DNA of 64,000 nt. It comes from Rhodocyclaceae bacterium. GTDB lineage: Bacteria > Pseudomonadota > Gammaproteobacteria > Burkholderiales > Rhodocyclaceae. This document shows positions 51,059 through 60,287 of the stretch, one piece after another; position 1 is the first letter of the stretch; each line of letters opens with the position of its first letter. The DNA lies in NCBI GenBank assembly GCA_018261935.1, contig JAGTRP010000006.1, positions 124,001-188,000 on the forward strand, in the 5' to 3' direction. Under the pieces are notes generated by a model. The model saw nothing but the letters and a program-made list of their open reading frames with translations. It did not search any database and was not told the DNA's origin. The position numbers and the translations under genes are program-made.

Positions 51059-52471
51059 TTACGGGATCAGGAAAGAGGCTTTTTCGTGCACCGCGACGCT
51101 GCTGCTATCTTGGGCCTGGATGTCAAAATAGATGGTATTGGCGCCCTGCTTGCCGGACTCGGCGGGAACGAGGACGCTGAGTGTCACTTCATGGTTCTCG
51201 GCGGCATCCGCTTCGACCGTCCGCTCGCCCACGAGCTCGGCTCCGGGAAGGCCGCTGACGGAGAGAGTGAAGCGCCGGGGTTGCTCCGAGGTATTCATGA
51301 CTTTCACGTTGAATACATTCTCGATCCGGCCATCCTCCGCCTCCCGAGCCAGGATGGAGCGATCCCGGATGATGTCCACCTTGAGGGGAACGCGGGTTGC
51401 CAGGGACCATCCGGACGCCCCCACTATGGCCAGCAGAACCACGGTGTAGAGGAGGATACGGGGACGAAGGACATGGCGGGCGATATCCTTGGTCGAGTAG
51501 TGCCCTGCCAAGGCATTTTCCGTCGAATAGCGGATGAGCCCCTTGGGCAATCCGACTTTCCCCATGACGTCGTCGCAAGCGTCGATACAGGCCGCACAGC
51601 CGATACATTCATATTGCAGGCCGTTGCGGATGTCGATGCCGGTGGGGCAAGCCTGGACACAGATGCCGCAATCGACGCAGTCCCCCGCTCCGCTCGCCTT
51701 GGCATCGCCCCCCTTCCGGCGGGCGCCCCGGGGCTCGCCCCGTTGCGGATCATAGGTGATGATCAGGGTATCCGGGTCGAACATGACCCCCTGGAAGCGG
51801 GCATACGGACACATGTACTTGCACACCTGCTCCCGCAGGAAGCCGGCCTGCATGTAGCAGAAGCCGCCGTAGAAGAAGGTCCAGAAGAGTTCCCATCCGC
51901 TCAGGTGGAAGGGCAGCTCCCGGAGAAGTTCGGACATGGGCGTGAAATAGCCCACCAAGGTGAAGCCCGTCCAGATCGACAGCGCGATCCAGGCCCCATG
52001 CTTCAACGTCTTGATACGGACCTTGCGGGCGGTCCAAGGCGCCTTGTCGAGCTTGAGCCGGGCCGGCCGGTCGCCTTCGATGCGGTTCTCTATCCACATG
52101 AAGATTTCCGTATATACGGTCTGGGGACAGGCATAACCACAGAACAGCCGCCCGGCGACGGCAGTAAACAGGAACAGGGCGTAGGCCGAAATGATCAGCA
52201 GCACCGCCAGATAGAAAACATCCTGGGGCCACAGCACCAGCCCGAAAAGATAGAACTTGCGTTCGACCAGATGGAAAAGCACCGCCTGACGCCCATTCCA
52301 CTCCAGCCAGGGCAAGCCGTAGAAAAGCAGCTGCGTGAACCAGACCATGGTCCACCGCCAGTTGGCCCACCACCCGCTTACCTCCCGGGCATAGATGATC
52401 TTGTGCTTCTCGTAGAGGGAAACGCCCTTGGGCGTCTCCGAGACGCTGGTGCCGCTTTCGCTTTGACTCAT
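51059..52471 (-). CDS. ccoG: Cytochrome c oxidase accessory protein CcoG (FixG/RdxA)
   Basis: Membrane iron-sulfur protein proposed to reduce copper for cbb3 assembly. It has 470 residues. Several N-terminal membrane helices include GYACPQTVYTEIFMWIENRIEG. The two [4Fe-4S] motifs are CVDCGICVQACP and CIGCAACIDAC. The C-terminal periplasmic Ig-like domain (about 345-470) contains NVFNVKVMNTSEQPRRFTL. It has its own FNR box upstream and is separated from ccoP by a strong terminator. Confidence 0.96.
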   Translation of the reverse strand: MSQSESGTSVSETPKGVSLYEKHKIIYAREVSGWWANWRWTMVWFTQLLFYGLPWLEWNGRQAVLFHLVERKFYLFGLVLWPQDVFYLAVLLIISAYALFLFTAVAGRLFCGYACPQTVYTEIFMWIENRIEGDRPARLKLDKAPWTARKVRIKTLKHGAWIALSIWTGFTLVGYFTPMSELLRELPFHLSGWELFWTFFYGGFCYMQAGFLREQVCKYMCPYARFQGVMFDPDTLIITYDPQRGEPRGARRKGGDAKASGAGDCVDCGICVQACPTGIDIRNGLQYECIGCAACIDACDDVMGKVGLPKGLIRYSTENALAGHYSTKDIARHVLRPRILLYTVVLLAIVGASGWSLATRVPLKVDIIRDRSILAREAEDGRIENVFNVKVMNTSEQPRRFTLSVSGLPGAELVGERTVEADAAENHEVTLSVLVPAESGKQGANTIYFDIQAQDSSSVAVHEKASFLIP

Positions 52472-52532
52472 TTTCTCTATATCCGTATCGAAATCACACA
52501 GGCTTGCCGCCTCTGGACGGCCCTATGGGATT

Positions 52533-52546
52533 TTGATACAAATCAG
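52533..52546 (-). promoter_or_regulatory. FNR/ANR box upstream of ccoG
   Basis: TTGAT-ACAA-ATCAG matches the palindrome TTGAT-N4-ATCAA in 9 of 10 positions. Its centre is ~68 bases before the ccoG ATG, fitting an oxygen-responsive start for ccoGH-DUF3149. No clear -10 hexamer is visible at the expected distance. Confidence 0.8.
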
Positions 52547-52567
52547 TGCTTACTAATATTTCCGGTC

Positions 52568-52597
52568 AAGCAAAACGGGGCGGTTGCCCGCCCCGTT
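52568..52597 (-). terminator. Rho-independent terminator of ccoNOQP
   Basis: On the minus strand AACGGGGCGG-GCAA-CCGCCCCGTT (10-bp stem, 52597-52574) is followed by TTGCTTG. It starts ~8 bases after the ccoP stop and separates the structural genes from ccoGH. Confidence 0.88.
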
Positions 52598-52604
52598 CCA
52601 GGTA

Positions 52605-53504
52605 TTACTTCGCGCCTTGGCCGAGGCTATAGACGTAGGCCGCGAGCACGTGCACCTTGCCATCGCCGAGGAATTCCTTCCAGGCCGGCATCTGGTTCTG
52701 ACGGCCCTTGGTAACGGTCTCGATGATGGTGTTTTCGGACGAGCCGTACAGCCAGGTCTTGTCGGTCAGGTTCGGAGCGCCAACCGCTTGCAGGCCGGTA
52801 CCTTCCGGACCATGGCAACCGATACAGCCGGCGGAGGTGAAGGTCTCCTTGCCCTTGGCAGCACGGACGGAGTCATGAGCCAAACCGGACAGGGAGCGGA
52901 CGAAGTTGGCCACATCCTTGATGGTATCCGCACCCAGCTGGGCATGGGGAGGCATGACGCCCATGCGGCCGCCGGCAATGGTTTCCTCGATCTTCTCGGG
53001 TTCGCCGCCGTACAGCCAGTCGTTGTCGGTCAGGTTCGGGAAGCCCTTGGAACCGCGGGCATCCGCACCGTGGCACTGCATGCAGTAGGTCATGTAAAGG
53101 CGCTTGCCCATTTCCATGGCCTGCTTGTCAGCAGCCACTGCCTTCACGTCCATCTTCATGTACTTGTCGAACAGCGGCTTGACTTGGGCGTCGGCCTTGG
53201 CCACTTCAGCCTGGTGCTGCCCGGCGGACGACCAGCCCAGGATGCCCTGGAACTTGCCCAACCCCGGATAGAGAACCAGGTAGACCAGGGCGAAGATCAC
53301 GGTGATGTAGAACATCCAGCTCCACCACTTCGGCAGGGCGTTGTTGTACTCCTCCAGGGTCTCGTCCCAGACGTGGCCCATGGTCTTGCCCTGCGTAAAG
53401 GTGGCCTTGCTCTGGATGAAGAGCAGCGCCGCGCAGGCGAGAATACTCACCAGCACGATGACCACTACGTACAAGTTCCAAAATTCGCTAACGAAATCGC
53501 TCAT
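52605..53504 (-). CDS. ccoP: Cytochrome cbb3 oxidase subunit III, diheme CcoP
   Basis: Membrane-bound diheme cytochrome c that passes electrons to CcoO/CcoN. It has 299 residues. Two N-terminal membrane helices (about 10-30 and 62-82) flank HVWDETLEEYNNALPKWW, the family signature. Two heme c sites follow: CMQCH at 141-145 and CIGCH at 227-231, each with a distal methionine region (MGVMPPH, QNQMPAW). It is the last gene of the operon, 14 bases after ccoQ. Confidence 0.97.
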   Translation of the reverse strand: MSDFVSEFWNLYVVVIVLVSILACAALLFIQSKATFTQGKTMGHVWDETLEEYNNALPKWWSWMFYITVIFALVYLVLYPGLGKFQGILGWSSAGQHQAEVAKADAQVKPLFDKYMKMDVKAVAADKQAMEMGKRLYMTYCMQCHGADARGSKGFPNLTDNDWLYGGEPEKIEETIAGGRMGVMPPHAQLGADTIKDVANFVRSLSGLAHDSVRAAKGKETFTSAGCIGCHGPEGTGLQAVGAPNLTDKTWLYGSSENTIIETVTKGRQNQMPAWKEFLGDGKVHVLAAYVYSLGQGAK

Positions 53505-53518
53505 TTGCTTTCCTCTTT

Positions 53519-53695
53519 TCAGCGCGGGTGCGACGTGCTGGACGCCGCCCCCTCATCATCATGCTCTGCGAATGGCAGGTTGGCCGCTTCTTCGAAGCGC
53601 CCCTTGTTGCCCCTGCTGTAGGCCCACCAGGCGATCCCGAGAAAGGTCAGCATCGAGAGCACCGTGGTGATGGAACGCAGATCGTTGATGTCCAT
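53519..53695 (-). CDS. ccoQ: Cytochrome cbb3 oxidase subunit CcoQ (FixQ)
   Basis: Small membrane subunit that stabilises CcoP in the complex. It has 58 residues: MDINDLRSITTVLSMLTFLG, then IAWWAYSRGNKGRFEEAANL, with the CcoQ pattern W.(A/V)Y(S/R)....KRFEEAANLPF. One helix at about 8-26 is followed by an acidic, His-containing tail. It lies between ccoO (4-base gap) and ccoP. Confidence 0.94.
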   Translation of the reverse strand: MDINDLRSITTVLSMLTFLGIAWWAYSRGNKGRFEEAANLPFAEHDDEGAASSTSHPR

Positions 53696-53699
53696 GGCT

Positions 53700-54320
53700 T
53701 TACTTGGTGTTCTTCAGCGCCGTACCCAGGCCCTGCAGGTAGGCAATCAGAACATCCATCTCGGTTTTGTCGCCGATAGCGGCCTTGGCACCCTTGATGT
53801 CATCAGCGGTGTAAGGAACGCCCAGCTTCACCATGGCTTGCATCTTCGCGTCGATGTCGGAACCGACGGTATCCTTGGCCTTGGCGCCGGCCAGGAAGGC
53901 AAACGCCGGCATGTTGGACTCGGGCACCACGTCGCGCGGATTCATGAGGTGAGCGCGCTGCCATTCGTCGGAATAGCGACCGCCGACCCGGTGTAGGTCC
54001 GGACCCGTACGCTTGGAGCCCCACTGGAAGGGGTGATCATAGACGTACTCGCCGGCCACCGAATAGTGGCCATAACGCTCGGTCTCGGCGCGGAACGGAC
54101 GGACCATCTGCGAATGGCAGTTATAGCAGCCTTCCCGGATATACACGTCACGGCCGGCCAGGCGAACGGCGTCGTAGGGCTTGACCCCCTCGATCGGGGT
54201 GGTCGTGGACTTCTGGAAGAAGAGCGGCAGAATTTCCAGCAGGCCGCCCCAGATCACGACGCCCAGGGTCAGGACAATGAGAAGACCTACGTTCTTCTCG
54301 ATTTGCTCGTGCTTGATCAT
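53700..54320 (-). CDS. ccoO: Cytochrome cbb3 oxidase subunit II, monoheme CcoO
   Basis: Membrane-anchored cytochrome c of the oxidase core. It has 206 residues. An N-terminal helix (about 11-33) is followed by the heme site CYNCH at 65-69 in [18 protein letters not shown], the family signature. A distal methionine lies in [10 protein letters not shown]. The order ccoN-O-Q-P and 16-base gap to ccoN show one operon. Confidence 0.97.
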   Translation of the reverse strand: MIKHEQIEKNVGLLIVLTLGVVIWGGLLEILPLFFQKSTTTPIEGVKPYDAVRLAGRDVYIREGCYNCHSQMVRPFRAETERYGHYSVAGEYVYDHPFQWGSKRTGPDLHRVGGRYSDEWQRAHLMNPRDVVPESNMPAFAFLAGAKAKDTVGSDIDAKMQAMVKLGVPYTADDIKGAKAAIGDKTEMDVLIAYLQGLGTALKNTK

Positions 54321-54336
54321 TACTTTTCCTCCCTAA

Positions 54337-55764
54337 TCAGGCGTGATGAGCGGCCGCAGCGACAACCGGCACATCCTGCGTGTTGCCACCGGCAATGGTC
54401 TTGAACATGTTGTAAGCCATGATCAGCATGCCACCCAGGAACAACACACCACCCAGAACACGGATCGCCCAGAAGGGATAAGAACCCTTCACGGCTTCGA
54501 CGAAGCTGTAGGCCAGGGTGCCGTCAGCGTTGACCGCACGCCACATCAGGCCCTGCATGACGCCAGCAACCCACATGGAAGCGATGTAGAGCACGACGCC
54601 GATGGTAGCGACCCAGAAGTGCACCGTGATCAGCTTGGTGCTGTACATCTCTTGCTTGCCGAACAGGCGGGGCAGCAGGTAGTAGACGGAGCCGATGGAC
54701 ACCATGGCCACCCAGCCCAGAGCGCCGGAGTGCACGTGGCCGACCGTCCAGTCGGTGTAGTGGGACAGGGCGTTCACGGTCTTCACGGACATCATCGGGC
54801 CTTCAAAGGTAGACATACCGTAGAAGGACAGGGAAGTGATGAGGAACTTCAGGATCGGATCATCGCGCAGCTTGTTCCAGGCACCGGACAGGGTCATGAT
54901 GCCGTTGATCATGCCGCCCCAGGACGGAGCCAGCAGAATCAGAGAGAAGATCATGCCGACGGACTGGGTCCAGTCAGGCAGCGCGGTGTAGTGCAGGTGG
55001 TGCGGGCCGGCCCACATGTAGGTGAAGATCAGGGCCCAGAAGTGCACCACGGACAGCCGATAGGAATAAACCGGACGGCCAGCCTGCTTAGGCACGAAGT
55101 AGTACATCATGCCCAGGAAGCCGGCAGTCAGGAAGAAGCCCACGGCGTTGTGGCCGTACCACCACTGCACCATGGCGTCTTGGGCGCCGGCGTAGCAGGA
55201 GTAGGACTTCACGAAGCTGACCGGAATCTCGCAGCTGTTGCCTAGGTGCAGCAGGGCGACCGCGATGATCATGGCGCCGAAGAACCAGTTGGCCACGTAG
55301 ATGTGAGAGACCGTGCGCTTGGCGATGGTGCCGAAGAACACGATGGCATAGGAAACCCAGACCACGGTGACCAGGATGTCGATCGGCCACTCGAGTTCGG
55401 CGTATTCCTTGCCGGTGGTCAGACCGAGCGGCAGGGTGACGGCGGCGAGCACGATGATGATTTGCCAACCCCAGAAAGTCAGCGGAATCAATGGACCGCC
55501 CCAGAGGCGGGTATGGCAGGTGCGCTGAACACACCAATAGGACGTTGCGAACAACGCGCAACCACCAAACGCAAAGATAACCGCGTTGGTGTGCAGCGGG
55601 CGCAGGCGCCCAAAGTGCAGCCAGGGGCCGAAGTTAAGCTCCGGCCAGACCAACTGGGCGGCAATGATGACACCGACCAGCATGCCAACAATGCCCCAGA
55701 TGACGGTCATGACGGTAAATTGCCGTACGACCTTGTAGTTGTATGTGGTTTGCGTTTCCGACAT
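54337..55764 (-). CDS. ccoN: Cytochrome cbb3 oxidase catalytic subunit CcoN
   Basis: Heme-copper subunit that reduces oxygen at very low concentration and pumps protons. It has 475 residues and about 12 helices. Heme ligand His58 lies in [14 protein letters not shown]. CuB ligands are in [13 protein letters not shown] and [14 protein letters not shown]. The later [12 protein letters not shown] carries the remaining heme ligands and is characteristic of C-type oxidases. It ends with a short Ala/His tail. A GAGAGGTGGG ribosome site precedes the ATG, and an FNR box lies ~100 bases upstream. Confidence 0.98.
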   Translation of the reverse strand: MSETQTTYNYKVVRQFTVMTVIWGIVGMLVGVIIAAQLVWPELNFGPWLHFGRLRPLHTNAVIFAFGGCALFATSYWCVQRTCHTRLWGGPLIPLTFWGWQIIIVLAAVTLPLGLTTGKEYAELEWPIDILVTVVWVSYAIVFFGTIAKRTVSHIYVANWFFGAMIIAVALLHLGNSCEIPVSFVKSYSCYAGAQDAMVQWWYGHNAVGFFLTAGFLGMMYYFVPKQAGRPVYSYRLSVVHFWALIFTYMWAGPHHLHYTALPDWTQSVGMIFSLILLAPSWGGMINGIMTLSGAWNKLRDDPILKFLITSLSFYGMSTFEGPMMSVKTVNALSHYTDWTVGHVHSGALGWVAMVSIGSVYYLLPRLFGKQEMYSTKLITVHFWVATIGVVLYIASMWVAGVMQGLMWRAVNADGTLAYSFVEAVKGSYPFWAIRVLGGVLFLGGMLIMAYNMFKTIAGGNTQDVPVVAAAAHHA

Positions 55765-55863
55765 GGACCCACCTCTCGTTTGAAAAAAAACTGTATGCCA
55801 CCCCTCCCTGAATCGTAGGCGGCATCTTGGAAGCGGATGGTATTCCAGCCCGAAGCCCCCCCT

Positions 55864-55877
55864 TTGACCTAGATCAA
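55864..55877 (-). promoter_or_regulatory. FNR/ANR box and class II promoter of ccoNOQP
   Basis: TTGAC-CTAG-ATCAA matches TTGAT-N4-ATCAA in 9 of 10 positions. On the minus strand a -10-like GAATAC lies near 55840, so a start near 55829 would put the box centre at about -41.5, the class II position. This predicts induction of the oxidase at low oxygen. The leader to ccoN is ~65 bases. Confidence 0.85.
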
Positions 55878-55938
55878 CCCGATGGGCATCTGTATCAAAA
55901 ACTGTCCGGAGGGATTACGCCTAATGGCTGGCCGGGGC

Positions 55939-55967
55939 AAAAAAAAGGGTGCGTCGCAACGCACCCC
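55939..55967 (-). terminator. Rho-independent terminator of ccoI-ccoS
   Basis: On the minus strand GGGTGCGT-TGCG-ACGCACCC (8-bp stem, 55966-55947) is followed by TTTTTTTT. It insulates the ccoN promoter from the upstream ccoI-ccoS unit. Confidence 0.92.
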
Positions 55968-56056
55968 AACCCCAACAGAGAAATGATGTGGAGAACAGTG
56001 CTCCCCACCTAAAAGCGGATGTTGCCAGCGTTGACAAAAATCCGGGTTGACGCAAG

Positions 56057-56251
56057 TCAAACTTTTCTTGGTTTTTCCCCGACCTCTGGGATTTGGCCCG
56101 CAGCCTTCGGTCGATCGTCATCCATCAAGATGCGAAAGCCTGGCCCTTCCAAGTCATCGAACTGGCCGCTTTTCACGGACCACCAGAAGGCGGCCGCGAT
56201 GCCGAAGACGAGCAGCACCGAGACCGGTACGAGGAGGTACATTATTTCCAT
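56057..56251 (-). CDS. ccoS: Cytochrome cbb3 oxidase maturation protein CcoS
   Basis: Small membrane protein needed for cofactor insertion into cbb3 oxidase. It has 64 residues from the ATG at 56251. One helix (MEIMYLLVPVSVLLVFGIAAAFWW) is followed by VKSGQFDDLEGPGFRILMDDD, the highly conserved CcoS signature, and a charged tail. Its ATG shares one base with the ccoI stop (TGATG), so the two are coupled. Confidence 0.96.
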   Translation of the reverse strand: MEIMYLLVPVSVLLVFGIAAAFWWSVKSGQFDDLEGPGFRILMDDDRPKAAGQIPEVGEKPRKV

Positions 56252-58695
56252 CAATCATTCTCCACGCGCTGTATGCGCAGGGAATTGAGCACCACGAGCA
56301 GCGAACTGGCCGACATGCCGATACCTGCCAGCCAGGGAGTTACATAACCGGCGATGGCAAGGGGGAGAGCCACGAAATTATAAGCAAAGGACCACAAGAG
56401 ATTTTGCTTGATGACCTTCAGCGTCAAACCCGCCTTTTTCAAGCCGTGGCGCAGATGATCGAGATTTTCCGACAGCAGGATCAGATCGGCCTGGGTTCGC
56501 GCCAACTGGGCGCCGCCGCCCATGGCGACCGACACCTGGGCCTGGGCCAGCACCGGCGCGTCGTTCACGCCGTCGCCTACCATGGCCACTATTCCGCCGG
56601 CCGCCTGGAGGCCGGTGACCGCATCGTATTTGCCCTGGGGGGTCACCCCCGCCCGCACGTCCTCGATCCCGAGTTGCGCCGCCACCCGCGCCGCGACGCC
56701 CGGCGCGTCGCCGGTGAGCAGCACCACCCGCCGGCCCGAGGACTTCAATTCCTCGACCACGGCCTTCGCTTCAGGCCTGACCTCATCCCCCAGGCGGAAC
56801 AGTGCAAGGCAACGCCCGTTCTCGCCCAGGGCGACTACGGTATCCCCCCCGGCCAGCCAGTCCGCCGCCTGGGGCGACAAGTCGCCGGCAGCGGCCGACA
56901 GCACGAAGTCCGGCCGGCCGATACGATAGGAGACGCCTTCGATGACGCCTTCGACGCCCTGCCCCGGTTCGCTGCGCACCGCCTCGGCCACAGGCAATTC
57001 GGCATCGCTGGCGGCCAAGCGCAAAGCTGTACCGAGGGGATGCTCCGAGGCCTGTTCCAGCGCCGCCGCCAAGGCCAGACAACGCTCCCGGGACATTTTT
57101 TCGAAAAGCATCACATCCAGCAGGCGCATGCGCCCGGTAGTGAGCGTACCGGTCTTGTCGAAAACGAAATGGGTCGCCCGCGCCAGGGTTTCGATGGCAT
57201 GCCCCCTGGTCACCAAGAGCCCCTCCCGGGCCAGAGCGCCTGCCGCTACGGTGAGGGCGATGGGGGTCGCCAGGGAGAGCGCACAGGGGCAGGTCACTAC
57301 CAGGACCGATACGGTAATCCACAGGGCCCGGGCCGGATCGAACCAATACCACCCCGCCGCCACCAGCACCGCAACCAACAAGAGAGCGCCCACGAAGCGG
57401 CTGGCAATGCGGTCGGCCAACTCGACGATACGGGGCTTTTCGGCCGCCGCCCGTTCCATCAAGTGGATGATGGCGGAAAGGCGCGTCCCCTCGCCCACCT
57501 GTTCCACCCGCATAATCAACGGGCTCTCGGCGTTGATGGCGCCGCCGGTGACGGCATCGCCCGGTGCCTTGGGCACCGGACGGCTCTCGCCGGTCAGCAA
57601 GGCCTCGTTGGCGCAACTGATGCCCTCGACCACCCGGCCATCAGCCGGAATGGTATCTCCCGGCCGCACCAGAACCGCATCCCCGGCCCTTAGATCGGCC
57701 ACCACCACCTGTTCCGGGGTGCGGTCGGCGGGGAAACCGGGCAAGCGCTGGGCGAAGGCCGGCAGCAGCTTGGCCAGGGCCTCGGTGACGCTCACAGCCT
57801 TCTGGCGGGCCGTCATTTCCAGATAGCGCCCACCCAGGAGGAAGAAGACAAACATAGCGACCGAATCGAAGTACACCTCCCCTGAATGCACCAGGGTTGC
57901 CCAAACGCTGGCCGCAAAGGCGGCGCCAACCCCCAAAGCCACCGGGACATCCATCCCGACGCGGCGCAGCTTGAGATCCCGCCAGGCATGGCGAAAAAAG
58001 GGCGCTGAGGAGTAGATCACCACTGGCAGGGTAAGCACGAGGCTGGCCCAGCGCAGCAGGCTTTCGATATCCGCCGACATGTCGCCTTCCCCGGCCAGGT
58101 AGACCGGGATGGCGTACATCATCACCTGCATCATGCCGAAGCCGGCGACCCACAGACGCCAGATGGCGTCCCGTCGCTCTTTCTTGGAAATTTCCTCGTT
58201 CTTGGCGGCGTCGTAGGGATAGGCCCGGTAGCCGATGGCGGCGATGGCGGCGAGGATGTCCGACAGCTTCACCCGGGTCTCGTCCCAACGCACCCGGGCT
58301 CGCCGGGTAGCGTAATTGATATCCACCGCACTCACCCCGGGCAGCTTGGAGAGATGTTGTTCGTTCAGCCAGATGCAGGCGGCGCAGGTGATCCCCTCCA
58401 GCAGTAACGACGCCTCCCGCTCGGTTTCCCCCAGCGCCTTGACGAAGCTCTTCTGGAAATCGGCGTGGTCGAACAGGGACAGCTGGTCCAGGATGGTGGG
58501 CACGGCCTCCCGAGGCGACTCCGGCAGGGCATCGCGGCTCCGGTAGTAGTCCTCCAGCCCGTTATCGACGATGGCCTGAGCGACGGCGTGGCAACCATGG
58601 CAGCACATGGCGCGAGGTTGCCCGCCCACCGTCACGGCCAATTGGATATCGTTGGGAATGGGCTGGCCGCAGTGGTAGCAGGGTGCTTGAGACAT
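56251..58695 (-). CDS. ccoI: Copper-translocating P-type ATPase CcoI (FixI)
   Basis: Exports copper to the periplasmic side for CuB assembly of cbb3 oxidase. It has 814 residues. The N-terminal Cys-rich zinc-finger-like part contains CYHCGQPI (6-13) and MCCHGCH. The heavy-metal domain has CAAC at 104-107. The transport motif is CPC (469-471) in VVTCPCALSLATP. The phosphorylated aspartate is Asp513 in DKTGTLTTG, and MVGDGVNDAP is the hinge. Membrane helices lie near 178-300 and 435-470 and at the C-terminus. The N-terminal extension is typical of the CcoI/FixI subgroup rather than CopA. Confidence 0.97.
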   Translation of the reverse strand: MSQAPCYHCGQPIPNDIQLAVTVGGQPRAMCCHGCHAVAQAIVDNGLEDYYRSRDALPESPREAVPTILDQLSLFDHADFQKSFVKALGETEREASLLLEGITCAACIWLNEQHLSKLPGVSAVDINYATRRARVRWDETRVKLSDILAAIAAIGYRAYPYDAAKNEEISKKERRDAIWRLWVAGFGMMQVMMYAIPVYLAGEGDMSADIESLLRWASLVLTLPVVIYSSAPFFRHAWRDLKLRRVGMDVPVALGVGAAFAASVWATLVHSGEVYFDSVAMFVFFLLGGRYLEMTARQKAVSVTEALAKLLPAFAQRLPGFPADRTPEQVVVADLRAGDAVLVRPGDTIPADGRVVEGISCANEALLTGESRPVPKAPGDAVTGGAINAESPLIMRVEQVGEGTRLSAIIHLMERAAAEKPRIVELADRIASRFVGALLLVAVLVAAGWYWFDPARALWITVSVLVVTCPCALSLATPIALTVAAGALAREGLLVTRGHAIETLARATHFVFDKTGTLTTGRMRLLDVMLFEKMSRERCLALAAALEQASEHPLGTALRLAASDAELPVAEAVRSEPGQGVEGVIEGVSYRIGRPDFVLSAAAGDLSPQAADWLAGGDTVVALGENGRCLALFRLGDEVRPEAKAVVEELKSSGRRVVLLTGDAPGVAARVAAQLGIEDVRAGVTPQGKYDAVTGLQAAGGIVAMVGDGVNDAPVLAQAQVSVAMGGGAQLARTQADLILLSENLDHLRHGLKKAGLTLKVIKQNLLWSFAYNFVALPLAIAGYVTPWLAGIGMSASSLLVVLNSLRIQRVEND

Positions 58696-58703
58696 GGAAA
58701 ATG

Positions 58704-58726
58704 AAAAAGGCGCCGACAGCGCCTTT
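58704..58726 (-). terminator. Rho-independent terminator of the SDR gene
   Basis: On the minus strand AAAGGCGC-TGTCG-GCGCCTTT (58726-58706) runs into TTTCATTTT. It lies between the SDR stop and the ccoI ATG at 58695, so it ends SDR transcription just before ccoI. The ccoI promoter must overlap it or lie within the SDR gene. Confidence 0.85.
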
Positions 58727-58754
58727 GGGGAACTCAGCAGAGCCGCAGTATAGT

Positions 58755-59522
58755 TTATTTGACGCCCATCCGGATCGCGCCATCCAGGCGAATGACCTCG
58801 CCGTTGAGATAGGAATTTTCGGCAATATGCTTGACGAGTGCCGCATACTCCGCCGGTTTGCCCATGCGCTGAGGGAAGGGCACCATCTTGCCGAGGGATT
58901 CCTGAACTTCCGGCGGCATGCCGAGGAGCATGGGCGTTTCCATGATGCCCGGGGCGATGGTGACCACGCGGATACCGCTCCTGGACAGCTCCCGGGCCAC
59001 GGGCAGCGTCAGGGCAACGATGCCGCCCTTGGAGGCGGCATAGGCCGCCTGCCCGAGTTGCCCCTCGAATGCCGCCACCGAGGCAGTATTGACGATGACG
59101 CCGCGCTCGCCGCCGGCATCGGGTTCGCCCCTCATCATGGCCTCCGCCGCCAGGCGGATCATGTTGAAGGTGCCCACCAGGTTGATGTTGATGACTTTGG
59201 CAAAGCTCTCCAGCCTGTGGGGTCCGTCACGGCCCACCACCTTTTCGGCCGGCGCCACCCCGGCGCAGTTCACCAGACCGTGAAGGCCGCCAAAACAGGA
59301 TACCGCCGCCTGCACAGCATTGACGGCGCTGGCCTCACTAGCCACATCGGTCTCGACAAAGCGTGCATTGCCTCCCAGTTCGGTGGCGAGCTTTTCGCCG
59401 GCCTCGCGGTTAAGGTCGGCCAGTACCACCTTGGCACCCGCCTCTGCCACCATGCGGGCGGTGGCCGCACCGAGCCCGGAACCCGCCCCGGTGATCAGAA
59501 AAATTTTGTTGTCGATCTGCAT
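58755..59522 (-). CDS. SDR dehydrogenase, 3-hydroxyacyl-CoA (HSD17B10-like) type
   Basis: Probable NAD-dependent 3-hydroxyacyl-CoA or 3-hydroxy-2-methylbutyryl-CoA dehydrogenase of fatty-acid or branched-chain catabolism. It has 255 residues. The nucleotide-binding TGAGSGLG is at 11-18, followed by Asp in VVLADLNR, which favours NAD over NADP. The catalytic set is Ser148, Tyr161, Lys165 (TASVAAF, YAASK). The end [17 protein letters not shown] and the segment [19 protein letters not shown] are typical of the HSD10 subgroup. It is single, divergent from the hydrolase at 59.65 kb. Confidence 0.88.
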   Translation of the reverse strand: MQIDNKIFLITGAGSGLGAATARMVAEAGAKVVLADLNREAGEKLATELGGNARFVETDVASEASAVNAVQAAVSCFGGLHGLVNCAGVAPAEKVVGRDGPHRLESFAKVININLVGTFNMIRLAAEAMMRGEPDAGGERGVIVNTASVAAFEGQLGQAAYAASKGGIVALTLPVARELSRSGIRVVTIAPGIMETPMLLGMPPEVQESLGKMVPFPQRMGKPAEYAALVKHIAENSYLNGEVIRLDGAIRMGVK

Positions 59523-59651
59523 GCTTGTCCTCCAGCAAGGGTTGTCCGGACTTCGGTTACAAACGGTAGCGTATGGATGTTGTCATATTACGCCGTGCGC
59601 ATTGAAAACGACACCCGCCAACCAGCCGGATAATCCGAATTGAGCGAGGCC

Positions 59652-60287
59652 ATGACCGACAATGCCGAAGCCGTCATCCTGATCCACGGGTTGTGGATGC
59701 ACGGCGTGGTTTTTCTCCCGCACCACCTCTGGCTCGAGGCAGAGGGATTCACTGTCCACCGCTTCTCCTACCCCTCCTGGAGCCAGGACCTTGAAAGCAA
59801 CGCCGATCGGCTCGCCACCGTCGTCGGCCAGACGCCGGGCACCAGGATCCACCTGGTCGGCCACAGCCTAGGCGGACTGCTTGCCTTGGCCATGCTGGAA
59901 AAGCACAAGGCCCCACGGATCGGACGGATCGTCCTGATGGGCAGCCCCTGCGCAGGCTGCCATTGCGGCAGCTATCTAGCCGACCGATGGGCCCTGTCGC
60001 CGTTCCTGGGGAGCAGCATGAAGGACTGGCTTGCCCGCCCCCGGCCAACCCAACCGGAATCGCTCGACGTCGGCATCATCGCCGGCACCCGGCGCTGGGG
60101 TCTGGGCCGTGTCATTCCCGGTTTGCCGCGCCCCAACGACGGCGTGGTGGCGGCGGAGGAAACCTGCCTGCCGGGCGCCAGGGACCGCATTCTCCTCCCC
60201 GTCAGCCACTCGGGCATGCTCATTTCTCCGGCCTGCGCCCGGCAGGTGGCAAGCTTCCTCAGAACAGGACATTTCATTCATGCTTAA
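59652..60287 (+). CDS. Alpha/beta hydrolase (lipase-like)
   Basis: Small serine hydrolase of 211 residues from the ATG at 59652; a TTG 12 bases upstream is an alternative. The oxyanion segment is LIHGLWMHG (10-18), the nucleophile Ser72 lies in LVGHSLGG, and the probable acid and histidine are in RPNDGVV and PVSHSGML. There is no signal peptide, so it is cytoplasmic. CGCxC-like residues (SPCAGCHCG) are a local oddity. It overlaps by 8 bases the lipoprotein aminopeptidase gene, so the two are co-translated. Substrate unknown; membership near PGAP1/lipase-type hydrolases is likely. Confidence 0.85.
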   Translation: MTDNAEAVILIHGLWMHGVVFLPHHLWLEAEGFTVHRFSYPSWSQDLESNADRLATVVGQTPGTRIHLVGHSLGGLLALAMLEKHKAPRIGRIVLMGSPCAGCHCGSYLADRWALSPFLGSSMKDWLARPRPTQPESLDVGIIAGTRRWGLGRVIPGLPRPNDGVVAAEETCLPGARDRILLPVSHSGMLISPACARQVASFLRTGHFIHA

